Source: Sulfitobacter sp. W027
Lineage (GTDB): Bacteria > Pseudomonadota > Alphaproteobacteria > Rhodobacterales > Rhodobacteraceae
NCBI RefSeq assembly: GCF_025143985.1
Contig: NZ_CP083564.1
Location: 2,991,001-3,055,000 of the forward strand
DNA: 64,000 bases
Direction of reading: 5' to 3'
In this document: piece after piece, positions 35,923-44,810 of the stretch
Layout of the letters: every line of letters begins with the position of its first letter
How positions within the stretch are numbered: position 1 is the first letter of the stretch
Translations under genes and position numbers: made by a program
The notes under the pieces: generated by a model
Databases searched by the model: none
What the model was told of the DNA's origin: nothing
The model's input: only the letters and a program-made list of their open reading frames with translations

Positions 35923-36801
35923 TCAGGCCAGAAAGGCAAAGACCTCACGCGATTGCAATTCAAGCGATTTCCGCATTTTACCGAAAGCCGCAGCTTCGAG
36001 CTGACGCACCCGCTCTTTGCTGAGGCTCAACTCATCTCCAAGGCTCTCCAGCGTGCGCGATGGATCGCGCAGTTTACGCTCGCGGACAATGAACTGTTCG
36101 CGCTCAGACAGCCCTTGCATTGCGGTCAGCAGCCAATTGCGCAGTTGCGCCGTATCATGCTGCTCTTCGACGCGTTCAGCCGCCTGCGCACTCTCATCGG
36201 CCAAGGCCTCAATCCACTCGCGGCCCTCATCCTCAGCAGACTGAGTGGCATTAAGAGAGTAGTCAGAGCCAGACAGCCGCCCTTCCATCATCTCGACGTC
36301 ATGCAACGGTACGCCAATCTCGGTCGAAATCATCTGGCGCAACTGGTGTTTGTCGAGTGTCTCTCCCATTGCCGAAGCCTCACGCTCCAACCGGGCCTGC
36401 ACGCGGCGCATGTTGAAGAACAGGGATTTCTGCGAAGAAGTCGAACCGGTCCGCACCATGGACCAATTGCGCATCACGTGGTCTTGGATGCTCGCTTTGA
36501 TCCACCAAACCGCATAGGTCGAGAACCGCACGCCCCGGTCGGGGTCAAATTTGTCGGCGGCTTTCATCAAGCCGAGACCCGCCTCTTGAATCAGATCGTT
36601 CATCGGCGCGCCGTAGCGTTTGAACTTGCCAGCCATCGAGATTGCCAGGCGCATATAGGCGGTGATCAGACGATGCAGCGCGGCCTCGTCCCGCTGATCA
36701 CGCCACGCATAGGCCAGTTGCAACTCGGTTTCAGCGTCCAGCAATTCGGCTTTCATGGCGGTGCGGGTGAGTGAAAATTCGCGAGCAGTCTGCAATGACA
36801 T
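35923..36801 (-). CDS. rpoH: RNA polymerase sigma-32-type factor (RpoHII-like)
   Basis: The 292-residue sigma-70-family factor has region 2 (DLIQEAGLGLMKAADKFDPDRG, FSTYAVWWIKASIQDHVMRNW) and a region 4 helix-turn-helix (TLESLGDELSLSKERVRQLE). The RpoH box region is divergent from E. coli RpoH, fitting the second alphaproteobacterial paralogue (RpoHII) that responds to singlet oxygen and heat in Rhodobacter. That paralogue assignment is inference. The ATG at 36801 has GGGGGATATAC upstream. It is divergent from cobU with a 99-base gap. Confidence 0.88.
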   Translation of the reverse strand: MSLQTAREFSLTRTAMKAELLDAETELQLAYAWRDQRDEAALHRLITAYMRLAISMAGKFKRYGAPMNDLIQEAGLGLMKAADKFDPDRGVRFSTYAVWWIKASIQDHVMRNWSMVRTGSTSSQKSLFFNMRRVQARLEREASAMGETLDKHQLRQMISTEIGVPLHDVEMMEGRLSGSDYSLNATQSAEDEGREWIEALADESAQAAERVEEQHDTAQLRNWLLTAMQGLSEREQFIVRERKLRDPSRTLESLGDELSLSKERVRQLEAAAFGKMRKSLELQSREVFAFLA

Positions 36802-36900
36802 TTGTATATCCCCCTTGAGAAATGCGCGGCGCACCTTGTGATGAGCCTTTGGTGGAGATACGCAGAGACATGCCATTTGGTTCAAATATTTGGTGAGAAG

Positions 36901-37422
36901 ATGTTGCCTAGAACTACCTTTGCCCTAGGCGGGGCGGCCTCAGGCAAGTCGGAATGGGCGGAAGCGCTCGTGAATAACACCGGTATGCCAAAGACTTACC
37001 TCGCCACCGGACGCATCTGGGATGATGAAGTTCAAGAACGTGTGAACAAACATCAAGCAAGACGCGATACGGGCTGGCGCACCGTCGAATGCCCGCTTGA
37101 TCTGTCCGCGCCGCTGGCGGAACTCCCCGCTGGCGAAATTGTGCTGATCGATTGCGCGACGATGTGGCTGAGCAATCATCTCATGGAAGGCAGTGATCTC
37201 GACGCGGCGCAGTCGCAGCTTTTGGATGCCCTGCGCGGCTGCGCGCCCCATTGGGTCATCGTCTCTAACGAGGTCGGCCAAGGCATCGTGCCCGACAACG
37301 CCATGGCCCGTCAGTTCCGCGAGGCGCAGGGGCGGTTGAATATCGCACTGGCGGCGGAGGCGGAAACCGTGGTGCAGGTCGTCGTTGGCCTGCCGCAACT
37401 GCTGAAAGGTGAACTGCCGTGA
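36901..37422 (+). CDS. cobU: Adenosylcobinamide kinase / adenosylcobinamide-phosphate guanylyltransferase
   Basis: The 173-residue CobU/CobP protein phosphorylates adenosylcobinamide and then adds GMP, late steps of cobalamin assembly. The P-loop is GGAASGKS at residues 10-17, with YLATGRIWDDEVQERV and SNEVGQGIVPDN typical of the family. The ATG at 36901 is chosen because the P-loop normally follows within ten residues; the frame is open upstream into the rpoH promoter. The stop overlaps the next start (GTGA). Confidence 0.93.
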   Translation: MLPRTTFALGGAASGKSEWAEALVNNTGMPKTYLATGRIWDDEVQERVNKHQARRDTGWRTVECPLDLSAPLAELPAGEIVLIDCATMWLSNHLMEGSDLDAAQSQLLDALRGCAPHWVIVSNEVGQGIVPDNAMARQFREAQGRLNIALAAEAETVVQVVVGLPQLLKGELP

Positions 37423-38000
37423 CCATTTGGCACTGGGTGCGCCACGGCCCAACCCATGAAAAAAACTTCGTCGGCTGGCGGGATGTCCCGGCTGACCTTT
37501 CCGATGCCCCCCGCCTCGCACGGTTGAACCTGCACCTGCCCAATGAGGCGCTGCTCGTGTCCTCGGACCTGATCCGCGCGGTGCATACGGCAGATGCGCT
37601 GTCCCTGCCCTCCCGTCTTCGTCTGCCCCATGAACATGGACTGCGAGAGCTGCATTTCGGCGCGTGGGACGGGCTGCATTTTTCCGAAGTCGCCGCGCGC
37701 GATCCCGACCTAAGCCGCGCCTATTGGGAGACCCCCGGTGATGTCGCGGCCCCCGATGGGGAAAGTTGGAATCAGACCAAAGCGCGCGTCGACGGGGTGG
37801 TCGCGCAGATTAACGCGGCCCATCCAAACGCCCATGTGATCGCCGTGGCGCATTTTGGGGTAATACTCACACAGGTTCAGCAGGCCCAAGGTGGCGGCCC
37901 GCTTGAGGCGATGGCCCATAAGATCGACAACCTCTCGGTCACACATTTGGTGCACGACCGCGGTACTTGGCGGATCAACGGAATTAATCATACCCCATAG
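37419..38000 (+). CDS. Histidine phosphatase family protein, CobC-like
   Basis: The 193-residue phosphoglycerate-mutase-like protein has the RHG motif at residues 8-10 (phospho-accepting His9), the acid residue in LRELHFGAWDG, and the second His in VAHFGVI. It starts at a GTG overlapping the cobU stop, which suggests a cobalamin role as alpha-ribazole-phosphate phosphatase (CobC). The family is broad, so the substrate is inferred from context. Confidence 0.8.
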   Translation: MTIWHWVRHGPTHEKNFVGWRDVPADLSDAPRLARLNLHLPNEALLVSSDLIRAVHTADALSLPSRLRLPHEHGLRELHFGAWDGLHFSEVAARDPDLSRAYWETPGDVAAPDGESWNQTKARVDGVVAQINAAHPNAHVIAVAHFGVILTQVQQAQGGGPLEAMAHKIDNLSVTHLVHDRGTWRINGINHTP

Positions 38001-38057
38001 CCAACATCGCCGCATAAAGAGCTTTGCTTGGCGACCTTCTTCTGCCTAATTTCGCCC

Positions 38058-38750
38058 ATGACATATGATCTTTATATCGGCGATCGCACCTTCTCCAGTT
38101 GGTCCCTTAGGGGGTGGCTGATGCTTGAGAACTTCGATCTGCCTTACCGCGCGCATCTGGTTGGTCTTTACAGCGGGACCATGGCCGATGACCTCGCCCC
38201 GCTCGCCCCGCTCGCCCCGGCGCGGCTGGTGCCTGTCCTGCGTCTGCCCGACGGCACAGTGGTAGGAGAGACGCTTGCCATGGCTGAAACACTGGCCGAA
38301 CGGCATCCTGACGCCGGGCTATGGCCCGCCGATCCCGCTGCCCGCGCCACAGCACGTTGGCTATGCGCTGCGATGGCCTCCGGTTTCGGCGCGCTGCGCG
38401 GGGCCTGCCCGATGCAGTTGCAACATGTGTGGGACGGGTTCGAACCGGATGCCGACACCCGGCAGGATTTAGAGCGCATCGAAGATCTCTGGCGCCATGC
38501 CCGCAGCCAGCAGCGCAGCGCAGGGCCGTGGCTTTTCGGGGCCTACTCGCTCGCCGATGTGTTCTATGCCCCGGTCGCGGCACGGATCGTCGGCTACGAC
38601 CTCCCCGTCTCGTCGGAGGCGCGGGCCTATTGCGAGGCCACGATCAATGATCCGGCCTTTAAGGCATGGCGCGCCGCAGGGCTGGAAACCAAATATGACC
38701 CGTTCCCCTATGAGCTTGGCCTGCCCAAACGGAACTGGCCAGTCGCCTGA
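38058..38750 (+). CDS. Glutathione S-transferase family protein
   Basis: The 230-residue protein has a thioredoxin-like N-terminal domain (MTYDLYIGDRTFSSWSLRGW, with Ser at the usual active-site position, then LVPVLRLPDGTVVGETLAM) and an all-helical C-terminal domain. Substrate is unknown. A 27-base stretch (38193-38219) is a perfect triple repeat of CTCGCCCCG and encodes LAP three times in the loop between two N-terminal-domain elements. The ATG at 38058 fits the fold start. Confidence 0.85.
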   Translation: MTYDLYIGDRTFSSWSLRGWLMLENFDLPYRAHLVGLYSGTMADDLAPLAPLAPARLVPVLRLPDGTVVGETLAMAETLAERHPDAGLWPADPAARATARWLCAAMASGFGALRGACPMQLQHVWDGFEPDADTRQDLERIEDLWRHARSQQRSAGPWLFGAYSLADVFYAPVAARIVGYDLPVSSEARAYCEATINDPAFKAWRAAGLETKYDPFPYELGLPKRNWPVA

Positions 38751-38823
38751 CTGAGACCTGCGTTAACCATTCCTAAACCCGTCTTGCCTACCGATTAACC
38801 ATAGCAAGGCGGGAGAACAGGCG

Positions 38824-40341
38824 ATGGTATCGCGGGCCTATACGGTCGCATTTCAGGGGGTCGAGGCGCGCATCGTCGAGGTGCAATGTGCGGTGACTGC
38901 GGGTCTGCCCGGTTTCTCCATCGTGGGGCTGGCGGACAAAGCCGTGTCAGAAGCGCGCGACCGGGTGCGTACTGCGCTCAGCGCCATGGCCATCGCCTTG
39001 CCGTCGAAACGCATCACCGTGAACCTCTCCCCCGCCGACCTTCCAAAAGAAGGCAGCCATTTCGACCTGCCCATCGCACTCGCACTTCTGTCGGCGCTGG
39101 ACATCCTGCCGGATGATATCACGCAAAACGTCGTGGCTTTGGGGGAGCTTTCGCTCGACGGAACGCTCATGCCCGTCGTCGGCGCCCTTCCCGCAGCCAT
39201 GGCCGCTGCCACCCACGACCGCAGCCTTTTGTGCCCCACAGGATCAGGGGCAGAGGCCGCTTGGGTGGGTAAAACACAGGTCATCGCCGCCGCCAATTTG
39301 GGCGATGTCGTCCGCCATTACACAGGCCAAGTGCCAATCACTCCCGCAGAGCCGGGGGAGGTGCCGTTAATCGCAGCAGGCCGCGATTTGCGCGAAGTCA
39401 AAGGTCAGGAGCGGGCCAAACGGGCGCTGGAGATCGCCGCCGCCGGGCGGCACCATCTGATGTTGGTCGGCACGCCGGGCTCGGGCAAGTCCATGCTGGC
39501 GGCGCGGCTGCCGGGCATCCTGCCGCCGCTCACCGCGACCGAGGCGCTTGAGACCTCGATGATCCATTCCCTCGCAGGGTTGCTCGACGAAGGCGGCATT
39601 TCCCGCAGTCGCCCTTTTCGCGAGCCGCATCACACCGCCTCCATGGCCGCCATCATCGGCGGCGGACGGCAGGCGCGCCCGGGGGAGGTATCACTGGCGC
39701 ATAACGGCGTGCTTTTCATGGATGAATTTCCTGAATTCAACCGGACGGTCCTCGAAACCCTGCGCCAACCCATCGAGACCTCAGAGGTGATGATCGCGCG
39801 CGCCAACGCCCACATAAAATACCCCTGCCGGTTCATGCTCGTGGCCGCAGCGAACCCCTGCAAATGCGGATACCTGCCCGATCCGGCCCGCGCCTGCGCC
39901 CGCGTTCCAGCCTGCGGCGAAGACTATATGGGCCGCATCTCAGGCCCGCTGATGGACCGTTTTGACCTGCGCGTCGATGTCCCCCCGGTAAGCTACAGCG
40001 ACCTCAACCTGCCGCCCAGCGGCGAAGGCTCATCCGAGGTCGCCGCGAGGGTCGCCGCTGCGCGGGCGGTGCAGACGACGCGCTATGCCGGACATGAAGG
40101 CATGTCGGCCAATGCCGATGCAGCGGGCGCGCTGCTCGAAACTGTGGTCAGCCCGGATGTGGAAGCGCGTGACCTGCTGCACCGCGCGGCAGAGCGCTTT
40201 CGCCTCTCTGCACGCGGCTATCACCGGGTGATGCGCGTGGCACGTACCATCGCTGATTTAGAGGGGGCAGCCGACGTACGCCGCCCCCATATGGCCGAAG
40301 CGATCAGCTTTCGCCTGCCTGACCCGGCGGCAGGGCGTTAA
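38824..40341 (+). CDS. comM: ComM/YifB-type Mg-chelatase-like AAA+ ATPase
   Basis: The 505-residue protein has an N-terminal S5/Lon-protease-like fold (~1-165), a Mg-chelatase-type AAA+ module with Walker A GTPGSGKSML and Walker B LFMDEFPEF, a zinc-like cysteine cluster (CKCGYLPDPARACARVPAC), and a C-terminal helical domain. ComM is a DNA helicase that promotes branch migration during natural transformation. The last 38 bases overlap the convergent esterase gene. Confidence 0.92.
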   Translation: MVSRAYTVAFQGVEARIVEVQCAVTAGLPGFSIVGLADKAVSEARDRVRTALSAMAIALPSKRITVNLSPADLPKEGSHFDLPIALALLSALDILPDDITQNVVALGELSLDGTLMPVVGALPAAMAAATHDRSLLCPTGSGAEAAWVGKTQVIAAANLGDVVRHYTGQVPITPAEPGEVPLIAAGRDLREVKGQERAKRALEIAAAGRHHLMLVGTPGSGKSMLAARLPGILPPLTATEALETSMIHSLAGLLDEGGISRSRPFREPHHTASMAAIIGGGRQARPGEVSLAHNGVLFMDEFPEFNRTVLETLRQPIETSEVMIARANAHIKYPCRFMLVAAANPCKCGYLPDPARACARVPACGEDYMGRISGPLMDRFDLRVDVPPVSYSDLNLPPSGEGSSEVAARVAAARAVQTTRYAGHEGMSANADAAGALLETVVSPDVEARDLLHRAAERFRLSARGYHRVMRVARTIADLEGAADVRRPHMAEAISFRLPDPAAGR

Positions 40342-41221
40342 TCCAATCGGCGAGGGTCGCAAGGGTCTCGCGCGCCTCCGGCAGGTGGTTCTGAAACAGC
40401 GGCCAGACATGCGGCAGATCATGAACCTCCTCGATAGTGACAGACACGCGTGCATTCCGCAGGCGGGCCGCAAAACGACGGCTGTCATCGCGCAGAATTT
40501 CGCTGTCACTCACGGTGAGCCAAACCGGCGGCGCGCCATCGAATTCAGCGAAGAGCGGACTGGCGCGCGGGTTTTCCGGGCTTTGATTTTGAAGATATAG
40601 CCGCGCCATCTCAGCCGCACGGGCTGCGGGCAGCAGCACGTCATTCTCGGCGTTCTGCGTGAAACTTGACCCCGAAAAGGTCATGTCCAACAGAGGGGAA
40701 AGCCCGAAAGCTCCCGCGGGCAGTGCCGACCCTTCGCGGCAAAGCTGTGCCAACAGGTCAAAGACCAAAGCACCACCCGCACTGTCGCCGCCGATCACGA
40801 TATCCCGCGCCGCGATGCCCAGCTGGCGCAGCGCCTCCCAAGCGGCGCGAACGTCTTCGGCAGGTTTGGGAAAGGACACCTCCGGCACCCGCGCATAGCG
40901 GGGCAGCACCGCCTGCGCGCCGGTCAGCAGCGCCAGACGCGCGACCATGGCGCGGTGGGTTTCCGGGCTGCCGAAGACAAATCCGCCACCATGGATGTAT
41001 AGGATCACGCTGCCCGTGGGAGGGCGCTGTGGTATAAGCCAAAGCGCCGATCCCGCCCCCGGCAAGTCCCGCCATTCGGCGGCCACTTCGCGCGGCCCCT
41101 TGAAAAAGAGCCGCGCTTGCATCTCCATCGCTGCCCGCAGGAGTTGAGGGTTTGCACGCGCCAGCAGAGGTTTCTCTGCCAGACGCAGGCAGCGATTCAA
41201 AAAATGCTGGCGCAGGCTCAC
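40304..41221 (-). CDS. Alpha/beta hydrolase, hormone-sensitive-lipase-type esterase
   Basis: The 305-residue esterase has the oxyanion motif [10 protein letters not shown], the nucleophile GDSAGG, and Asp and His in [10 protein letters not shown] and HDLPHVW. This is the HSL (family IV) signature. The start overlaps the gshB stop by four bases, so it is the last gene of the rsmI-yraN-gshB group. Natural substrate unknown. Confidence 0.88.
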   Translation of the reverse strand: MSLRQHFLNRCLRLAEKPLLARANPQLLRAAMEMQARLFFKGPREVAAEWRDLPGAGSALWLIPQRPPTGSVILYIHGGGFVFGSPETHRAMVARLALLTGAQAVLPRYARVPEVSFPKPAEDVRAAWEALRQLGIAARDIVIGGDSAGGALVFDLLAQLCREGSALPAGAFGLSPLLDMTFSGSSFTQNAENDVLLPAARAAEMARLYLQNQSPENPRASPLFAEFDGAPPVWLTVSDSEILRDDSRRFAARLRNARVSVTIEEVHDLPHVWPLFQNHLPEARETLATLADWINALPPGQAGES

Positions 41222-42153
41222 CCGCGACGGGCCTCGATCGCCTCCCAGATTTTCCCCGCGATGTTCACCCCGTCGAACCGTTCCAGTTCCTGAATGCCTG
41301 TGGGAGAGGTGACATTGATTTCAGTCAGGTAGTCGCCGATCACATCGATACCGACAAAAATTTGACCTTTCTCTTTCAGCAAAGGACCGATCGCCGCGCA
41401 AATTTCAAGATCGCGCTCAGTCAGCCCGACCTTCTCAGGCCGCCCGCCGACATGCATGTTCGACCGCGTCTCCCCCTCCGCCGGAACGCGGTTGATTGCG
41501 CCCACAGCCTCACCATCCACAAGGATGACCCGCTTGTCGCCTTTCGACACGGCCGGCAGGAATTTTTGAACGATCAGCGGTTCCCGCGAGAAACCGGTGA
41601 ACAATTCATGCAGTGAGGTGAGGTTGCGGTCATTGGCGTCAAGCCGGAACACCCCGGCGCCGCCATTGCCATAGAGCGGCTTTAGGATCACATCGCCATG
41701 TTTCGCTTTGAACGCTTTGATGGTCGATAGATCGCGCGCGATCGTTGTGGGCGGCGTCAGATGCGGGAAGTCGAGAACCAAGAGCTTCTCGGGGTAATTG
41801 CGCACCCAGAAAGGATCGTTGACCACCAAAGTGGTTTGTTTCAACCGGTCCAGCAGATGGGTCGAGGTAATGTAATGCATGTCGAAAGGCGGGTCTTGGC
41901 GCAGCCAAACCACGTCGAAGTCGGCCAGATCGACCTCTCGCTCTTCTCCGAACTGGGCGTGGTCGCCCTGTACGCGCTGCACGGTAAAGTCATAGCCCCG
42001 CGCCGTAATCCGCCCCTCTTGGTAGGCCAAATGATCGGGTGTATAAAAGAACAACTCATGCCCGCGCGCCTGCGCCTCTTCGGCCAGCCGGAAGCTGCTG
42101 TCGGCGTTGATATTCACGTCCCCGATCGGGTCCATTTGAAAGGCGATCTTCAT
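41218..42153 (-). CDS. gshB: Glutathione synthetase
   Basis: The 311-residue ATP-grasp enzyme joins gamma-glutamylcysteine and glycine. It shows [18 protein letters not shown] at the N-terminus, [27 protein letters not shown] in the grasp domain and [14 protein letters not shown] at the C-terminus. Full length. It lies 105 bases downstream of the YraN gene on the same strand. Confidence 0.96.
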   Translation of the reverse strand: MKIAFQMDPIGDVNINADSSFRLAEEAQARGHELFFYTPDHLAYQEGRITARGYDFTVQRVQGDHAQFGEEREVDLADFDVVWLRQDPPFDMHYITSTHLLDRLKQTTLVVNDPFWVRNYPEKLLVLDFPHLTPPTTIARDLSTIKAFKAKHGDVILKPLYGNGGAGVFRLDANDRNLTSLHELFTGFSREPLIVQKFLPAVSKGDKRVILVDGEAVGAINRVPAEGETRSNMHVGGRPEKVGLTERDLEICAAIGPLLKEKGQIFVGIDVIGDYLTEINVTSPTGIQELERFDGVNIAGKIWEAIEARRG

Positions 42154-42258
42154 CGGCGTCTCCCGCTGCTAACCTCTATGGTGACCCGACCCGGACCGAC
42201 GGTGCAGGCTTTTGGGATCGCTTCTTAGATGGCGCAGCAGGGGCCTATGCGCAATGGG

Positions 42259-42660
42259 TCAGCCGTGGCCAAAGGCGTTTTCAATGATTTCCGTAGCCCC
42301 CTGCCCATCGACAAGCGCCACATCAAAACGCACTTCAGTCAGGCTACCGGCAGGCTCGCCCGCCAGGAATTCTTCGGCAGAGCGGTAAATGCGCTGCATC
42401 TGTCGGGCAGAAAGGCTCTCCGCGGCGCGCGCGAAACTTCGGCTTTGCTTCACTTCGACAAAGATTAAGGCGGCTCCATCGCGTAGGATTAAATCAATTT
42501 CTCCGGCGCGACCCCGCCAGCGGCGGCGGGCAATGGCAAAGCCCCGCCTTTCGTAGTCTTGCGCGATCCTATTCTCGGCGGCGATCCCGGCGTGATAGGC
42601 CATGCGACCCCGTTGGCGTTTGGCCGGAATTCGCATCGTTCCTGTATCACCCTGCGCCAT
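42259..42660 (-). CDS. YraN family (UPF0102) endonuclease-fold protein
   Basis: The 133-residue protein has the Holliday-resolvase/restriction-like fold of UPF0102, with core AYHAGIAAENRIAQDYERRG, RRWRGRAGEIDLILRDG and the catalytic-type FVEVKQ. Function is unproven; a role in DNA repair or recombination is suggested by the fold. The ATG at 42660 has GGAG 8 bases upstream, favouring it over the internal ATG codons. It follows rsmI by 22 bases, as in many proteobacteria. Confidence 0.88.
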   Translation of the reverse strand: MAQGDTGTMRIPAKRQRGRMAYHAGIAAENRIAQDYERRGFAIARRRWRGRAGEIDLILRDGAALIFVEVKQSRSFARAAESLSARQMQRIYRSAEEFLAGEPAGSLTEVRFDVALVDGQGATEIIENAFGHG

Positions 42661-42682
42661 CTACATTACTCCGATCTCTGTC

Positions 42683-43540
42683 CTAACCCTTGCCGAGCGC
42701 CAATGCCGCTTGATAAACTTGCCGCCGTGGCAGGCCATGGGCCTGTGCCACCAAATCGACAGCGTCACGCATTGACAGTTCCTTCAGCGCCCGTTGTAGG
42801 TCAGTTTCTAGATCAAGTTGATTAACAGAGTCTGAACGGCCTCGATCAATCAACACGACCACTTCGCCTTTTGGTGCTTGGGCTTGATAGATCTCTGCAA
42901 GATTTTCGAGCGTGTCGCGCTGGATCTCCTCAAATTTCTTGGTCAACTCCCGGCACATCGCAGCCTTGCGCCCCGCGCCCAGTGCGGTGGCCGCGTCGCG
43001 CAGCATCGCCCCAAGTCGTTTCGGCGATTCGTAACAAACCAGCGTCCCGGGCACGTCGCGCAGCTTTTCCAGCGCCGCGATCCGGGCGGATTTGCTATTG
43101 GGCAGAAAACCCGCAAAGAAAAATGCGTCCGTCGGCAAGCCGCCCAGCGCCAGCGCGGTCAGCACGGCCGAGGGCCCCGGCGCGCAGGTCAGCATCACCC
43201 CGGCCTCGGCGGCGGCACGGCTCAACTCAAAGCCGGGGTCGGCGATCAGGGGCATCCCTGCCTCTGACGCATAGGCCACCGATTTTCCTTCTCTGATTGC
43301 TGCGATAAGCCGCTCTTGCACCGAAGTGCCGCTGTGGTCGTGCAGGGCGATCACCCTGCGCCCCTCTAGCGGCACCCCGTGAATTTCCATCAGTCGGCGC
43401 AGGCTACGGGTGTCCTCCGCCGCCAGCAGATCTGCCGAGGCGAGCGTGTCCAGCGCGCGCAGCGTGATATCGCGCGCGGTGCCAATTGGGACGCCCACGA
43501 AATAAAGTCCCGGGGCTAGCTCTGTCTTGAGGAATTTCAA
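42683..43540 (-). CDS. rsmI: 16S rRNA (cytidine-1402 2'-O)-methyltransferase
   Basis: The 285-residue SAM-dependent tetrapyrrole-methylase-fold enzyme has GLYFVGVPIGTARDIT, AEDTRSLRRLM, ASEAGMPLIADPG and a C-terminal helical segment. RsmI 2'-O-methylates C1402 in the ribosomal P site. The gene is divergent from the LppC-type lipoprotein gene with an 87-base gap, a common proteobacterial arrangement. Confidence 0.95.
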   Translation of the reverse strand: MKFLKTELAPGLYFVGVPIGTARDITLRALDTLASADLLAAEDTRSLRRLMEIHGVPLEGRRVIALHDHSGTSVQERLIAAIREGKSVAYASEAGMPLIADPGFELSRAAAEAGVMLTCAPGPSAVLTALALGGLPTDAFFFAGFLPNSKSARIAALEKLRDVPGTLVCYESPKRLGAMLRDAATALGAGRKAAMCRELTKKFEEIQRDTLENLAEIYQAQAPKGEVVVLIDRGRSDSVNQLDLETDLQRALKELSMRDAVDLVAQAHGLPRRQVYQAALALGKG

Positions 43541-43627
43541 CGCTGGACCCGCCTTTCGCAGTGACTATGATCGCGGCCATGTTCCGGCGACCGTCGTCGT
43601 CTTGCCACCACCGGGGAGTGAATACAA

Positions 43628-44809
43628 ATGATTGCCTGTTTCCGAGCCTTCCGCAAGAAGATGCACTTGCTTTTGCTGCCTCTCTTCGCGGTCATTCTGG
43701 CGGCTTGTCAGCCAGTTGCCATCGGCGGCGCCAATTCTGGCGGCCCAAGCATTGATCCTTCGGCCCCCGTACCGGTCGCGCTTTTGGTGCCGCGTGGCGG
43801 CTCTGCCAGCGATGAGCTGCTGGCCAAGAACCTTGAGAACGCGGCGCGTCTTGCCATGCGTGATCTGGGTGGGGTCCAGATTGATCTGCGCGTCTACGGC
43901 ACCGCGGGCAATGCCAGCAAAGCCGCCGCCGCGGCCTCTCAGGCGGTGAATGAGGGGGCTAAAATTATCCTCGGGCCGGTTTACGGCGAAGCGGCCAATG
44001 CGGCCGGGGTGGCGGTTGCCTCCTCCGGCGTCAATGTGATCTCTTTCTCCAACAATCCGACCATTGCAGGTGGCAATGTCTTCGTGCTCGGGCCGACCTT
44101 TGCCAATACCGCCAACCGTTTGGTCAGCTTTGCCAAGCGCAACGGCAAGGACAAAATGGTTGTCCTGCATGGCCAAGACCTTGCCGGTCAATTGGGCCGC
44201 GATGCGATCGTGCAGGCGATCAGCGCCAATGGCGCGACGCTGGCGGGCACCGTTGACTATGCGCTGAGCCAAGAATCGGTCGTGGCCGCCGTGCCGCGGG
44301 TTAAAGCGACCATCGAAGGCAGCGATGCGAATGCGCTGTTCCTCACCACTTCCTCAGCTAGCGCCTTGCCGCTTTTCGCAGAGCTTCTTCCCCAGGCCGG
44401 CATTCAGTCTGCAACCACGCAGTATGTAGGTCTGACCCGTTGGGACATCCCGCAGCAAACGCTGGCTCTGCCCGGCGTACAGGGCGGCTGGTTTGCCCTG
44501 CCTGACACAGCGGCGAGTGGTGCTTTCTCCATCCGTTATAAGGCGGCCTATGGCAGCGAGCCCCATCCTTTGGCCGGGCTGGCCTTTGACGGGATCGCGG
44601 CGATTGGGTCTTTGGTGAAGGGTGGCAAATCCAATGCGCTCACCGGGGCGGCACTGACCCAAGGAGCGGGTTTCCAAGGCGCCAGCGGCATCTTCCGTCT
44701 GCGCCGGGACGGCACCAACGAGCGTGCGCTGGCCGTAGCCACGATCCGCAATAGCCGTGTCGTCGTGCTGGACCCAGCGCCACGCGGCTTTGGCGGAGCT
44801 GGTTTCTGA
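43628..44809 (+). CDS. Penicillin-binding-protein activator, LppC/LpoA-type lipoprotein
   Basis: The 393-residue lipoprotein has a signal peptide with lipobox LAAC (Cys27), then a periplasmic-binding-protein-like fold (residues ~45-390; IILGPVYGEAANAAGVAVA, FVLGPTFANTANRLVSFA). LpoA activates PBP1a in enterobacteria from the outer membrane. This shorter alphaproteobacterial form matches only the C-terminal PBP-like domain, so the activator role is inferred. Start has GGGAGTG upstream. Confidence 0.85.
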   Translation: MIACFRAFRKKMHLLLLPLFAVILAACQPVAIGGANSGGPSIDPSAPVPVALLVPRGGSASDELLAKNLENAARLAMRDLGGVQIDLRVYGTAGNASKAAAAASQAVNEGAKIILGPVYGEAANAAGVAVASSGVNVISFSNNPTIAGGNVFVLGPTFANTANRLVSFAKRNGKDKMVVLHGQDLAGQLGRDAIVQAISANGATLAGTVDYALSQESVVAAVPRVKATIEGSDANALFLTTSSASALPLFAELLPQAGIQSATTQYVGLTRWDIPQQTLALPGVQGGWFALPDTAASGAFSIRYKAAYGSEPHPLAGLAFDGIAAIGSLVKGGKSNALTGAALTQGAGFQGASGIFRLRRDGTNERALAVATIRNSRVVVLDPAPRGFGGAGF

Positions 44810-44810
44810 A

